Assembly: GCA_011052165.1 (NCBI GenBank)
Contig: DRJN01000001.1
Span: forward strand, 1-15,495
Direction of reading: 5' to 3'
Origin: Gammaproteobacteria bacterium
Lineage (GTDB): Bacteria > Pseudomonadota > Gammaproteobacteria > UBA6429 > Thiohalophilaceae
DNA length: 15,495 bases
The translations under genes were made by a program, and so were the position numbers. Positions 7,946-14,767 of this stretch are shown here, piece after piece (positions within the stretch are counted from its first letter, which is position 1; each line of letters begins with the position of its first letter). The notes beneath the pieces were generated by a model. It was not told where the DNA came from and searched no databases. It saw only the letters and a program-made list of their open reading frames with translations.

Positions 7946-9553
7946 TCAGGGGTTCTTCACATAGGCATTTGGGCGCATGTAAAACCACCAGTTAATGGCA
8001 ATGCACACCGCATAGAAGATCGCAAATCCATAAAGTGCATATTCCGGTGTCCCCGCCTTCAACTGTTCGCCGAACACTTTCGGGATGATGAAGGCGCCAT
8101 AGGCCGCCACAGCCGAGGTCCAGCCCAGAACCGGCCCCGCCTGTTCCTTGTCAAACACCACCGCGATCGTGCGAAAGGTCGATCCGTTGCCGATCCCCGT
8201 TGCGGTGAACAGGATCAGGAACAGAATCATGAACGGCAGAAACAGGGTTTCAGGCGTAGCCGACACATAGGCTTTTTGCAGAAGATAGGCCAAAGCGACC
8301 GCCGAGGCCACCATAATAACAGAAATAATCTGGGTGACTTTCGCGCCACCGATCTTGTCCGCGATCATGCCCCCCACAGGTCGAATCAATGCCCCGATAA
8401 ATGGCCCCATCCAGGCAAACATCAAGGCGCTTGGGCCGTTCGGGTTGATTGTGTTGTGGGTCATCACCCCGTTCACCATCAGGTGCTGGAAACCGAACAC
8501 CACCTTGATAGTCAGCGCGAAAGCCGCCGAATAGCCGATGAAGCTCCCAAAAGTCATGGTGTAGATGACGGTCATGGCCCAGGTATGTTTGTTGTCAAAT
8601 ATCCTGTACTGGCGTGTCAGGTTCTGCCCCACCTGTCCGGGAATCAGTTTCAGCAGGAATACGGTCAGGGCAATAATGATCGGCAAGACGAACCATTTGG
8701 AGATCATCAAGCCCGAGCCGCCTACCTGTGCCGGCAGCATCAACCACAGACCAAGGGCCGCCGTCAGAAAGCCAACCAGTAACATGCCGGTGATGGTGGA
8801 AAAGGCACCAAGCGGACCGGGAATCTTCGGTGAGACATGCTCATCGCGGATGTTGTTCATGCCCCACCAGCCCAGAAGGGCCAGCGGTACCAGCGCCAGC
8901 ACCCACACGAAGCCCGCGTTCTGGATATAGGTGGTGGTGCCTGCGGGAATTTTTCCAATCAGCGTGCCTGAGGTGTTGATCAGCTCACGGCCTTTGTCGC
9001 CAAACATACCAAATGTCATGACCAGCGGGACCACGATCTGCATGGTGGTCACGCCAAAGTTACCCAGCCCCGCATTCATTCCCAGCGCATAGCCCTGCAC
9101 TTTTTTAGGAAAGAAAAAGCTGATATTGGACATCGATGAGGCAAAGTTACCGCCACCAATTCCCGAGAGAAAAGCCAGAACCTGAAACTGCCACAGTGGC
9201 GTGTCAGGATCTTGCAGTGCGAAACCGGCTCCGATAGCCGGGATTATCAAAAGTGCTGTGGTAAAAACGATCGTGTTGCGCCCGCCCGCGATACGGATAA
9301 AGAAGGTGGACGGAATACGCAGGGTCGCCCCTGTCAGACCGGCAATGGCGGCCAGGGTAAACAATTCGGATTTTTCAAACGGAAAGCCGAGGTTGATCAT
9401 CTGCACCGTAATAATGCCCCAGTAAAGCCAGACGGCAAAACCGCATAGCAGGCTGGGGATCGAAATCCATAGATTTCTTGTCGCGATGGATTTGGCGGTT
9501 GAGGTCCAGTAGCTTTCGTCCTCAATATTCCAGTCTTTCAGATCTTGTCCCAA
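7946..9553 (-). CDS. narK2: Nitrate/nitrite transporter of the NarK2 type
   Basis: This is a major facilitator protein of the nitrate/nitrite porter (NNP) family, about 12 membrane helices in the inner membrane, probably exchanging nitrate for nitrite. Nitrate-signature motifs are seen at 131-143 (GIGGGNFASSMSN) and around 452-461 (TGIGNGSTFR). Candidate substrate arginines are Arg79 in GATLRIP and Arg391 in LIRPVGGM, matching E. coli Arg89 and Arg305. At 535 residues it is longer than E. coli NarK (463); extra length lies in loops around 180-215 and 360-375. The start is a TTG, supported by AAGGAGG six bases upstream. It follows narK1 by 63 bases. Family placement as NarK2 rather than NarK1 is from sequence feel and operon order. 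Confidence 0.93.
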   Translation of the reverse strand: MGQDLKDWNIEDESYWTSTAKSIATRNLWISIPSLLCGFAVWLYWGIITVQMINLGFPFEKSELFTLAAIAGLTGATLRIPSTFFIRIAGGRNTIVFTTALLIIPAIGAGFALQDPDTPLWQFQVLAFLSGIGGGNFASSMSNISFFFPKKVQGYALGMNAGLGNFGVTTMQIVVPLVMTFGMFGDKGRELINTSGTLIGKIPAGTTTYIQNAGFVWVLALVPLALLGWWGMNNIRDEHVSPKIPGPLGAFSTITGMLLVGFLTAALGLWLMLPAQVGGSGLMISKWFVLPIIIALTVFLLKLIPGQVGQNLTRQYRIFDNKHTWAMTVIYTMTFGSFIGYSAAFALTIKVVFGFQHLMVNGVMTHNTINPNGPSALMFAWMGPFIGALIRPVGGMIADKIGGAKVTQIISVIMVASAVALAYLLQKAYVSATPETLFLPFMILFLILFTATGIGNGSTFRTIAVVFDKEQAGPVLGWTSAVAAYGAFIIPKVFGEQLKAGTPEYALYGFAIFYAVCIAINWWFYMRPNAYVKNP

Positions 9554-9559
9554 GATATA

Positions 9560-9566
9560 CCTCCTT
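9560..9566 (-). promoter_or_regulatory. Strong ribosome binding site fixing the narK2 TTG start
   Basis: AAGGAGG on the minus strand, six bases from TTG at 9553-9551. It is a full anti-16S match and justifies the TTG start, since no ATG in frame lies nearby. The bases just before it (TCCT-TGA-AGGA) could pair weakly with part of the site. Confidence 0.75.
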
Positions 9567-9581
9567 CAAGGATGCTGTTCT

Positions 9582-9603
9582 GGCGGATCAGAAACGACCC
9601 GCC
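9582..9603 (-). other. Intercistronic stem-loop between narK1 and narK2
   Basis: In the minus-strand transcript GGCGGGUC (9603-9596) pairs with GAUCCGCC (9589-9582), eight pairs including one G-U, around a six-base loop GUUUCU. It begins 14 bases after the narK1 stop and ends about 16 bases before the narK2 ribosome site. The wobble is G-U only in the minus-strand RNA; on the other strand it would be an A-C mismatch, which favours an RNA role in operon sense. There is no T-tract, so full termination is unlikely. Confidence 0.5.
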
Positions 9604-9616
9604 TGCCTGCTGATTG

Positions 9617-10957
9617 CTATTTTTTGGGCTCTGCAAGCGGTGCGCCCGGCACATCGGAAAGCGAAGTCTCGCCTGCCAGTTGTGGAAATTTCCTCCGCTC
9701 CATCCTGACAATCGCCAGGTGCATCCAGATGGTGCTGACGGCGACCAGCACAAACATCAGCATGAACACCACCGACCAGACATGGAAGGTATCGAGCATG
9801 ATCCCGAAGGCGATCGGCAGGACAAAACCACCCAGTCCGCCGATCATCCCGACCAGTCCGCCGACCGCGCCCACATGGTGCGGATAGTAGACCGGGATGT
9901 GTTTGTAGACCGCCGCTTTCCCAAGGCTCATCACAAAGCCCAGGATCACCGACAGGGAGACAAAGCCCCAAAGCGGCATACCAAAACTGAACTTGATCAG
10001 GTTCTCTGATCCGTCTGGATGGGGGATACCCTGGACCACATAGCTCGTCTGCGGATAGCTCATGAAAAACAGGACAATCAGTGAGATGATGAAGGTCAGG
10101 TACATGACAAAGCGCGCGCCCCAGGCATCGGACATCCAGCCGCCCAATGCGCGAAAGATCGATCCGGGCAGTGAATACATCCCGGAAAAGATCCCGGCCG
10201 CCGCCAGTGACACTCCGTAAGCACCCACGTAATAACGCGGCAGGAACGAAGCGAAAGCCACGAAACCGCCAAACACGAAGAAGTAATAAGTCGCAAAACG
10301 CCAGACCTGAAGGTTTTTCAGCGGTTCAAGCTGCAAGAGGGCCGAAACCGGTTTCCTGCCGGTTTTCTTTTGCTCGACCAAAGCCGGATCAGGTTTGGCA
10401 AAAACGTAGAACACGATTGCCATGACAACCAGAACAACCGCATAGATCCGAGCGGTTTCCTCCCAGCCGAAAGCCAGTACCAGAAACGGCGCGGCAAAGT
10501 TGGTCACGGCGGCACCTACGTTCCCGGCTCCGAAAATTCCCAGCGCCGTGCCCTGTTCACTCGCCGGAAACCATCGCGAAACATAGGCGATCCCGATGAT
10601 GAACGAGCCGCCCGCCAGTCCCAGCCCGAGTGCCGCCAGCAGAAATATCTCATAGGTGTGGACCGAAGCCAGCAGCCAGACGCTGATCGCTGTGACCAGC
10701 ATTTGCAGCGGCAGCATAATCCGTCCGCCGATCTGGTCAGTCCAGACTCCCAGAAAAATCCGGCTGAGTGAGCCGGTCAGAACCGGCGTTGCGACCAACA
10801 GTCCGAACTGTGTCTCGGACAGCCCGAGGTCCTGTTTGATCTTGACCCCGATAATCGAGAAAATCGTCCAGACCGCAAAACACACGGTGAATGCGAGCGT
10901 ACTTAATCCCAGTGCTCGATACTGGTCGCCCCGCGAAACGCCTTCCAACTCATGCAT
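9617..10957 (-). CDS. narK1: Nitrate/proton symporter of the NarK1 type, first gene of the nar operon
   Basis: An MFS transporter of the NNP family, 446 residues and about 12 membrane helices, likely importing nitrate with protons to start respiration before nitrite is available for exchange. Signatures: SLSRIFLGVWTDQIGGR with Arg66, AGGSFIIGIAYVSRWFP (115-131), GTALGIFGAGNVGAAVT (136-152) and a late GMIGGLGGFVLP segment. I choose the ATG at 10957, with GGAGAG about six bases upstream; the frame is open to 11008, but the extra 17 residues would cover the promoter transcript start. It is the first gene after the FNR-type promoter. The split into NarK1 symporter and NarK2 antiporter follows work on Pseudomonas and Paracoccus; transport mode here is inferred. 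Confidence 0.94.
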   Translation of the reverse strand: MHELEGVSRGDQYRALGLSTLAFTVCFAVWTIFSIIGVKIKQDLGLSETQFGLLVATPVLTGSLSRIFLGVWTDQIGGRIMLPLQMLVTAISVWLLASVHTYEIFLLAALGLGLAGGSFIIGIAYVSRWFPASEQGTALGIFGAGNVGAAVTNFAAPFLVLAFGWEETARIYAVVLVVMAIVFYVFAKPDPALVEQKKTGRKPVSALLQLEPLKNLQVWRFATYYFFVFGGFVAFASFLPRYYVGAYGVSLAAAGIFSGMYSLPGSIFRALGGWMSDAWGARFVMYLTFIISLIVLFFMSYPQTSYVVQGIPHPDGSENLIKFSFGMPLWGFVSLSVILGFVMSLGKAAVYKHIPVYYPHHVGAVGGLVGMIGGLGGFVLPIAFGIMLDTFHVWSVVFMLMFVLVAVSTIWMHLAIVRMERRKFPQLAGETSLSDVPGAPLAEPKK

Positions 10958-10999
10958 TACATACTCTCCAACTTTTGTGGTCCAGTGGCCACATTGGTT

Positions 11000-11048
11000 T
11001 TGTGGCACAATACATCCGCTCTTCTTGCAGGGATTTGATGCAGGTCAA
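11000..11048 (-). promoter_or_regulatory. FNR/ANR-dependent (class II) promoter of the nar operon
   Basis: Minus strand TTGAC-CTGC-ATCAA (11048-11035) matches the FNR/ANR consensus TTGAT-N4-ATCAA in 9 of 10 fixed bases. TATTGT at 11012-11007 is a fair -10 (4 of 6). If +1 is placed at 11000, the box centre is at -41.5 and the hexamer at -12 to -7, which is exactly the class II activator geometry. This leaves a 43-base leader before the narK1 ATG. It predicts induction when oxygen is low. Confidence 0.8.
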
Positions 11049-11076
11049 AAACCGGAAAAAAAACATCAGGTTTTAG

Positions 11077-11098
11077 TTGGGTATAGAAAAATACCGTG
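11077..11098. promoter_or_regulatory. Possible NarL-like heptamers upstream of the FNR box
   Basis: TACCCAA on the minus strand (11083-11077) and TACCGTG on the plus strand (11092-11098) resemble the NarL/NarP heptamer TACYNMT and form the inverted repeat GGTAT-N6-ATACC (11080-11095). The orientation is divergent, not the usual convergent 7-2-7 pair, so support is weak. A loose IHF-like match lies at 11064-11076 between these and the FNR box. No narXL gene is in the window. Confidence 0.22.
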
Positions 11099-11100
11099 CC

Positions 11101-11286
11101 CTTAACCTGTTCTGAAATACATGTTCCGACTAGTGCTGATCTTTCGCCCTGCGATCCCTGGATAGAAGTTAAGCAACCCCATGTAGAGGATAAAAGATTT
11201 AATAGAAAAATATAGAGGGAATAAAAATCCGGCTTTTCCTCTCAAAATTCTGTTACCGCCGATACCGATCAGCCACTACTCAGCAG
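11101..11286. other. AT-rich stretch upstream of the nar promoter, no gene seen
   Basis: Only 19 of 60 bases are G or C in 11161-11220. A stem AGAGGGAA (11214-11221) with TTTCCTCT (11235-11242), read on the minus strand, is followed by a T-rich run and could be an old terminator, but no gene ends into it. I see no narXL or other regulator. Confidence 0.4.
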
Positions 11287-11292
11287 TATCGG
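11259..11292. repeat. Inverted repeat at the 5' end of the transposase remnant
   Basis: CCGATAC (11259-11265) and GTATCGG (11286-11292) are perfect 7-bp arms around a 20-base loop. It overlaps the start of the RAYT remnant; RAYT genes usually lie next to REP-type palindromes. With arms this short, chance cannot be excluded. Confidence 0.35.
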
Positions 11293-11559
11293 AGGTGAGC
11301 GTTGGAAATAAGGATATTTGTTTTGTTCCAGCCACTGTTTGATGTTTCTGCGTACGCTGGCCGAGGTGGTGGAACGGTTTAATTGGCTGTGTCACGCCTA
11401 TTGTCTGATGACAAACCATTATCATTTGCGGGTGGAGACACCGGAAGGCAAGCTGTCAAAAGGGATGCGGCACCTCAACGGTGTATACACGCAGGCATCG
11501 AACCGGCGACACAATAGGATTGATCACCTGTTTCAGGGACGCTTCAAGGGGATACTTTG
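11287..11559 (+). pseudogene. Broken REP-associated tyrosine transposase (RAYT / IS200-like family)
   Basis: An 80-codon frame from TTG at 11318 contains a clear RAYT core: LAEVVERFNWLCHAYCLM, then TNHYHLRVE with the HxH metal-binding pair of HUH enzymes, then GMRHLNGVYTQASNRRH and HLFQGRFKGIL. Upstream, in another frame (about 11293-11320), GNKDI matches the usual RGN..DIF start of the family, so a one-base frameshift splits the N-terminus. The C-terminal half, which would hold the catalytic tyrosine, is absent: the frame stops right after FKGIL, where reverse-transcriptase sequence begins. The protein cannot be an active transposase. RAYTs are known to mobilise REP sequences. Confidence 0.82.
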
Positions 11560-11636
11560 ACACCATACCGCATGCCAAATTGTTAAAGACGCTGGCAAGC
11601 ATCAGCGATGGTGCGGTGCTAGCCCTGATCAATCAA
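11547..11636 (+). pseudogene. Fragment of a group II intron reverse transcriptase/maturase
   Basis: In the third frame, right at the end of the transposase remnant, about 29 codons read GYFDTIPHAKLLKTLA followed by SISDGAVLALINQ. This matches the conserved early palm region of bacterial group II intron reverse transcriptases, which typically reads GYFDTIPH..LL...A.RISDG.VL.LI. One or two residues seem missing before SISDG, and similarity ends after LINQ. The YADD catalytic motif, the maturase domain and intron RNA ends are not in the window, so this is a small orphan fragment. Confidence 0.72.
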
Positions 11637-11816
11637 GGCGTCGTTGTCATCAAGCATTTTCTCAAAATGCGGTATGATCCACTTTTTGTCCACAGAATAA
11701 CAGTAGAGGCTATCGCCTGGGTGCAGGTCTAACATCATGAAACCAATCAACTTTTGTAACTGCATCGCCATTCAACTGCGGATTCCGGGTTGAATAAAAA
11801 TAAACCGGAAAAAAGA
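11637..11816. other. Spacer between mobile-element scar and rlmI-like gene
   Basis: No gene is recognised. A 10-base inverted pair, CATACCGCAT (11564-11573) and ATGCGGTATG (11667-11676), spans from the reverse-transcriptase fragment into this stretch; at this distance it may be chance. No convincing promoter for the plus-strand genes was found. Confidence 0.35.
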
Positions 11817-13022
11817 GTGAAAGACACCATCCTGCCTGAATTGCGGCTGAAGAAAAATGAAGAACGGCGGTTGCGTGCCGGTCATCTCTGGGTTTACAGC
11901 AACGAGGTGGACACCGCCGCAACACCTCTGAAATCCTTGCAGGCGGGTCAACAGGTAAAGGTTTGCGATCAGCGCGGCAATACCCTGGGTTTTGCCTGTG
12001 TCAATCCCAATACCCTGATCTGCGCGCGTCTGTACAGTTTTGGTCGCCACCCGCAACTCGATGCCGGGTTGATAAGAGCTCGTCTGGCATTGGCGCTGGC
12101 CTGGCGTGCGGAGTATTTCGATGCGTCTTGCTATCGCTGGGTGTACGGTGAAAGCGATGGTTTGCCGGGACTGGTGGTGGATCGTTATTTTGATGTGCTG
12201 GTCGTGCAGATCACCAGTGCCGGGATGGAACTGCTGAAAGATAGTATACTGGACGCGCTAACCGGCCTGGTGAAAGCCCGCGTGGTGCTATTAAAAAATG
12301 ATACCCCGGCGCGGGAACTGGAAGGGCTGGCCAGTTACACTGAAACGGCCGTCGGCGCTTTGCCGGATACCATTGATGTGGTTGAGAATCAGGCGCGTTT
12401 TGAAGTCCCCTTGGCCAAGGGGCAAAAAACCGGCTGGTATTATGATCACCGGCTTAACCGGCAGCGCCTGTCTACCTATGCCAAGGACAAACGCATTCTC
12501 GATGTGTTCAGCTATGTGGGCGCCTGGGGTATTCAGGCGCTGAGTGCGGGGGCGAAAAGCCTGCTTTGCGTGGATGCCTCTAACACGTTTCTGGATGTTG
12601 CCCTACAGAATGCGAAACAAAACCGGTATGCTGATGCTATTGAGACGCAGGCGGGGGACGCCTTTGAGGTGCTGAAACAGTTGCAGACGGAGAATCGCCG
12701 TTTTGATATTGTTATTCTGGATCCGCCGGCGTTCATAAAACGGCGCAAGGATATACGGGAAGGCAGCCAGGCTTACCAGCGCATCAACCGTCTGGCAATG
12801 AAGTTGCTGGAACCCGGGGGACTGCTGGTGTCGGCGTCCTGCTCCCATCACCTGTCTGCGGGGCAACTGGAAAGCGAGATTCGCAAGGCCGCAATGAAGA
12901 ATCGTCAGCCCTTGCAGATCATCGAACAGGGACATCAGGGGCCAGATCATCCCATACACCCAGCGATGCCGGAAACCGAATATCTGAAAGCTTTTTTCTG
13001 CCGGCTGTTGCCGGGATACTGA
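11817..13022 (+). CDS. rlmI: Class I SAM-dependent rRNA methyltransferase, RlmI-like (23S rRNA m5C)
   Basis: A PUA domain (about 5-75) with the family opening LRLKKNEERRLRAGHLWV is followed by a Rossmann methyltransferase domain. Visible motifs (numbered from the GTG): KTGWYYDHR (204-212), SAM-binding motif I ILDVFSYVGAWG (about 227-238), VDAS after the second strand, DPPAF (302-306), and SASCS with Cys342 as likely methyl-acceptor catalyst. RlmI in E. coli makes m5C1962 in 23S rRNA; identity to RlmI rather than a near relative is inferred. The GTG at 11817 has GGA seven bases upstream and gives 401 residues and a family-like N-terminus; a TTG at 11790 in the same frame is the alternative. 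The gene sits just right of the mobile-element scar and 51 bases before lgt. Confidence 0.87.
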   Translation: MKDTILPELRLKKNEERRLRAGHLWVYSNEVDTAATPLKSLQAGQQVKVCDQRGNTLGFACVNPNTLICARLYSFGRHPQLDAGLIRARLALALAWRAEYFDASCYRWVYGESDGLPGLVVDRYFDVLVVQITSAGMELLKDSILDALTGLVKARVVLLKNDTPARELEGLASYTETAVGALPDTIDVVENQARFEVPLAKGQKTGWYYDHRLNRQRLSTYAKDKRILDVFSYVGAWGIQALSAGAKSLLCVDASNTFLDVALQNAKQNRYADAIETQAGDAFEVLKQLQTENRRFDIVILDPPAFIKRRKDIREGSQAYQRINRLAMKLLEPGGLLVSASCSHHLSAGQLESEIRKAAMKNRQPLQIIEQGHQGPDHPIHPAMPETEYLKAFFCRLLPGY

Positions 13023-13073
13023 TTTTGTTTTATCTATTTGCAGACTGTTCATGGGCTTGCCTAAGGAGTCACG

Positions 13074-13862
13074 ATGGTAGTTAATTTTGATCCAGTTGCA
13101 GTTTCACTCTTTGGTCTGAAAGTCCACTGGTACGGGCTGATGTATTTGCTCGCTTTTCTATCGGCCTGGAAACTGGGACGCGTTCGTGCGGCGAAGCCGG
13201 GTTCGGACTGGACGGCTGAGCAGATGGATGATTTACTGTTTTATGCCGGGCTGGGAGTGATCCTTGGCGGACGCATCGGCTATGTTCTATTTTATAATTT
13301 TTCCGCCTTTGTCGAGAGTCCGCTGCTGTTGTTCAAGATCTGGCAGGGAGGAATGTCTTTTCACGGCGGTTTTCTTGGCGTGATGGTGGCCTCCTGGTTT
13401 TTTGCGCGCAAATATCACAAGATTTATTTCTCCGTGGTGGATTTCGCCGCGCCGCTGGTCCCCCTGGGTCTGGGAGCCGGGCGCATTGGCAACTTTATCA
13501 ACGGTGAACTCTGGGGGAAGCCCACGGATCTGCCCTGGGGCATGATTTTTCCCGCTGCCGGGAATATTCCCCGCCATCCCTCGCAGCTGTATGAGGCATT
13601 TTTCGAAGGGTTGGTGCTGTTTATCATTCTCTGGTGGTTTTCTTCCCGGCCGCGTCCGTTGATGGCGGTGTCGGGTGTCTTTGCGCTGTGCTACGGTATT
13701 TTCCGGTTTGCCGTCGAGTTTGTGCGTCTGCCGGATGTTCAGCTGGGTTATCTGGCCTGGGGTTGGCTGACCATGGGGCAGATCCTGTCTGCGCCACTGA
13801 TTCTGACCGGCATTATCCTGCTGGTATTGGCCTACCGGAAACGGGCAGACTCTCGGAGTTAA
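13074..13862 (+). CDS. lgt: Prolipoprotein diacylglyceryl transferase
   Basis: Lgt moves a diacylglyceryl group from phosphatidylglycerol to the lipobox cysteine of prolipoproteins in the inner membrane, the first step of lipoprotein maturation. The 262-residue protein has about seven membrane helices. The Lgt signature GRIGNFINGELWG is at 137-148, with Arg137 and His97 (in SFHGGFLG) matching the essential E. coli Arg143 and His103; HPSQLYEA follows. The ATG has AAGGAG five bases upstream. It is shorter than E. coli Lgt (291), mostly in loops and the ends. Placement before thyA is common in Gammaproteobacteria. Confidence 0.97.
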   Translation: MVVNFDPVAVSLFGLKVHWYGLMYLLAFLSAWKLGRVRAAKPGSDWTAEQMDDLLFYAGLGVILGGRIGYVLFYNFSAFVESPLLLFKIWQGGMSFHGGFLGVMVASWFFARKYHKIYFSVVDFAAPLVPLGLGAGRIGNFINGELWGKPTDLPWGMIFPAAGNIPRHPSQLYEAFFEGLVLFIILWWFSSRPRPLMAVSGVFALCYGIFRFAVEFVRLPDVQLGYLAWGWLTMGQILSAPLILTGIILLVLAYRKRADSRS

Positions 13863-13972
13863 AAAGGCTTCCACGCCTGTGTGTCTGGCAGGTATATTTG
13901 GACGAATATTGGCGAACACGGCTTTGGCGGCATGATCTCGTTGCCCCGAAACCCTGTCTGCAGGAAATTTGA

Positions 13973-14767
13973 GTGAAGCAATATCTGGATCTAATGCGCC
14001 ATGTCAAAGAACATGGCGTGATAAAAGAAGATCGCACAGGCACCGGCACGATCAGTGTTTTCGGCTACCAGATGCGATTTGATCTTGGCGCCGGCTTTCC
14101 CCTGGTGACGACCAAGAAACTGCATCTGCGCTCTATTATTCATGAACTGCTGTGGTTTCTTAAAGGCGATAGCAATATAAAATATCTGCACGATAATGGT
14201 GTGGCTATCTGGGATGAATGGGCGGATGAAAAGGGTGAGCTGGGTCCGGTTTACGGCGTCCAGTGGCGTTGCTGGCCAACCGCCGATGGTCGTCACATCG
14301 ATCAAATCAGTCAGCTTATTGAACAGATAAAAAACAACCCGGACTCTCGCCGCCTTATCGTCAGCGCCTGGAACGTGGCCGAAATTGAAAACATGGCCCT
14401 GCCGCCCTGCCATGCTTTTTTCCAGTTCTACGTTGCCGAAGGCAAGCTGTCCTGCCAGCTTTACCAGCGCAGTGCGGATATTTTTCTTGGCGTGCCCTTC
14501 AACATTGCTTCCTATGCCCTGCTGACCATGATGGTGGCACAGGTTTGTGGGCTTGAAGCCGGTGACTTTGTACATACCCTGGGTGATGCACATCTGTATT
14601 CCAACCACCTGCAACAGGCTGATAAGCAGTTGTCGCGCACACCCTATGTGCTGCCGCAGATGAAAATCAATCCTGATGTAAAAGATATATTTGATTTTAC
14701 TTTTGAAGACTTCGAATTACAGAATTATGAGTGTCACCCGCATATCAAAGCGCCGGTGGCAGTTTGA
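13973..14767 (+). CDS. thyA: Thymidylate synthase
   Basis: ThyA makes dTMP from dUMP with methylene-tetrahydrofolate, leaving dihydrofolate for FolA. The 264-residue length and order match E. coli ThyA throughout. The nucleophile Cys146 is in ALPPCHAFFQFYV, the phosphate-binding SRRLIVSAWN and QLYQRSADIFLGVPFNIASY motifs are intact, and GDAHLYSNH is present. The start is GTG with AGGAAA seven bases upstream. A 110-base gap follows lgt, and the stop overlaps the folA start. Confidence 0.98.
   Translation: MKQYLDLMRHVKEHGVIKEDRTGTGTISVFGYQMRFDLGAGFPLVTTKKLHLRSIIHELLWFLKGDSNIKYLHDNGVAIWDEWADEKGELGPVYGVQWRCWPTADGRHIDQISQLIEQIKNNPDSRRLIVSAWNVAEIENMALPPCHAFFQFYVAEGKLSCQLYQRSADIFLGVPFNIASYALLTMMVAQVCGLEAGDFVHTLGDAHLYSNHLQQADKQLSRTPYVLPQMKINPDVKDIFDFTFEDFELQNYECHPHIKAPVAV

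Noticed and set aside
7881..7988. A longer narG N-terminus starting at 7988
   Set aside because: It would overlap the narK2 end and the intercistronic hairpin. The ATG at 7880 has a good GGAG site and a family-like N-terminus.
7700..8782. A 360-codon open frame on the plus strand, antisense to narG and narK2
   Set aside because: It is very rich in Arg, His and Gln, has no recognisable domain, and lies wholly opposite two well-identified genes. It is a shadow of their codon bias.
11214..11242. Stem-loop with T-rich run as a terminator on the minus strand
   Set aside because: No minus-strand gene ends into it, and the stem includes a wobble and a 13-base loop.
11564..11676. A 10-base inverted pair CATACCGCAT / ATGCGGTATG as element ends
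   Set aside because: Pairs of this length about 100 bases apart are expected roughly once by chance in a window of this size. No duplication flanks it.
11644..11678. Promoter for rlmI from TTGTCA and TATGAT
   Set aside because: The spacer is 23 bases, too long for a normal sigma-70 promoter.
11481..11732. An 83-codon ORF presented as one gene across the scar
   Set aside because: Only about 29 codons (11550-11636) resemble a known protein; the ends are out-of-frame transposase and unrelated spacer.
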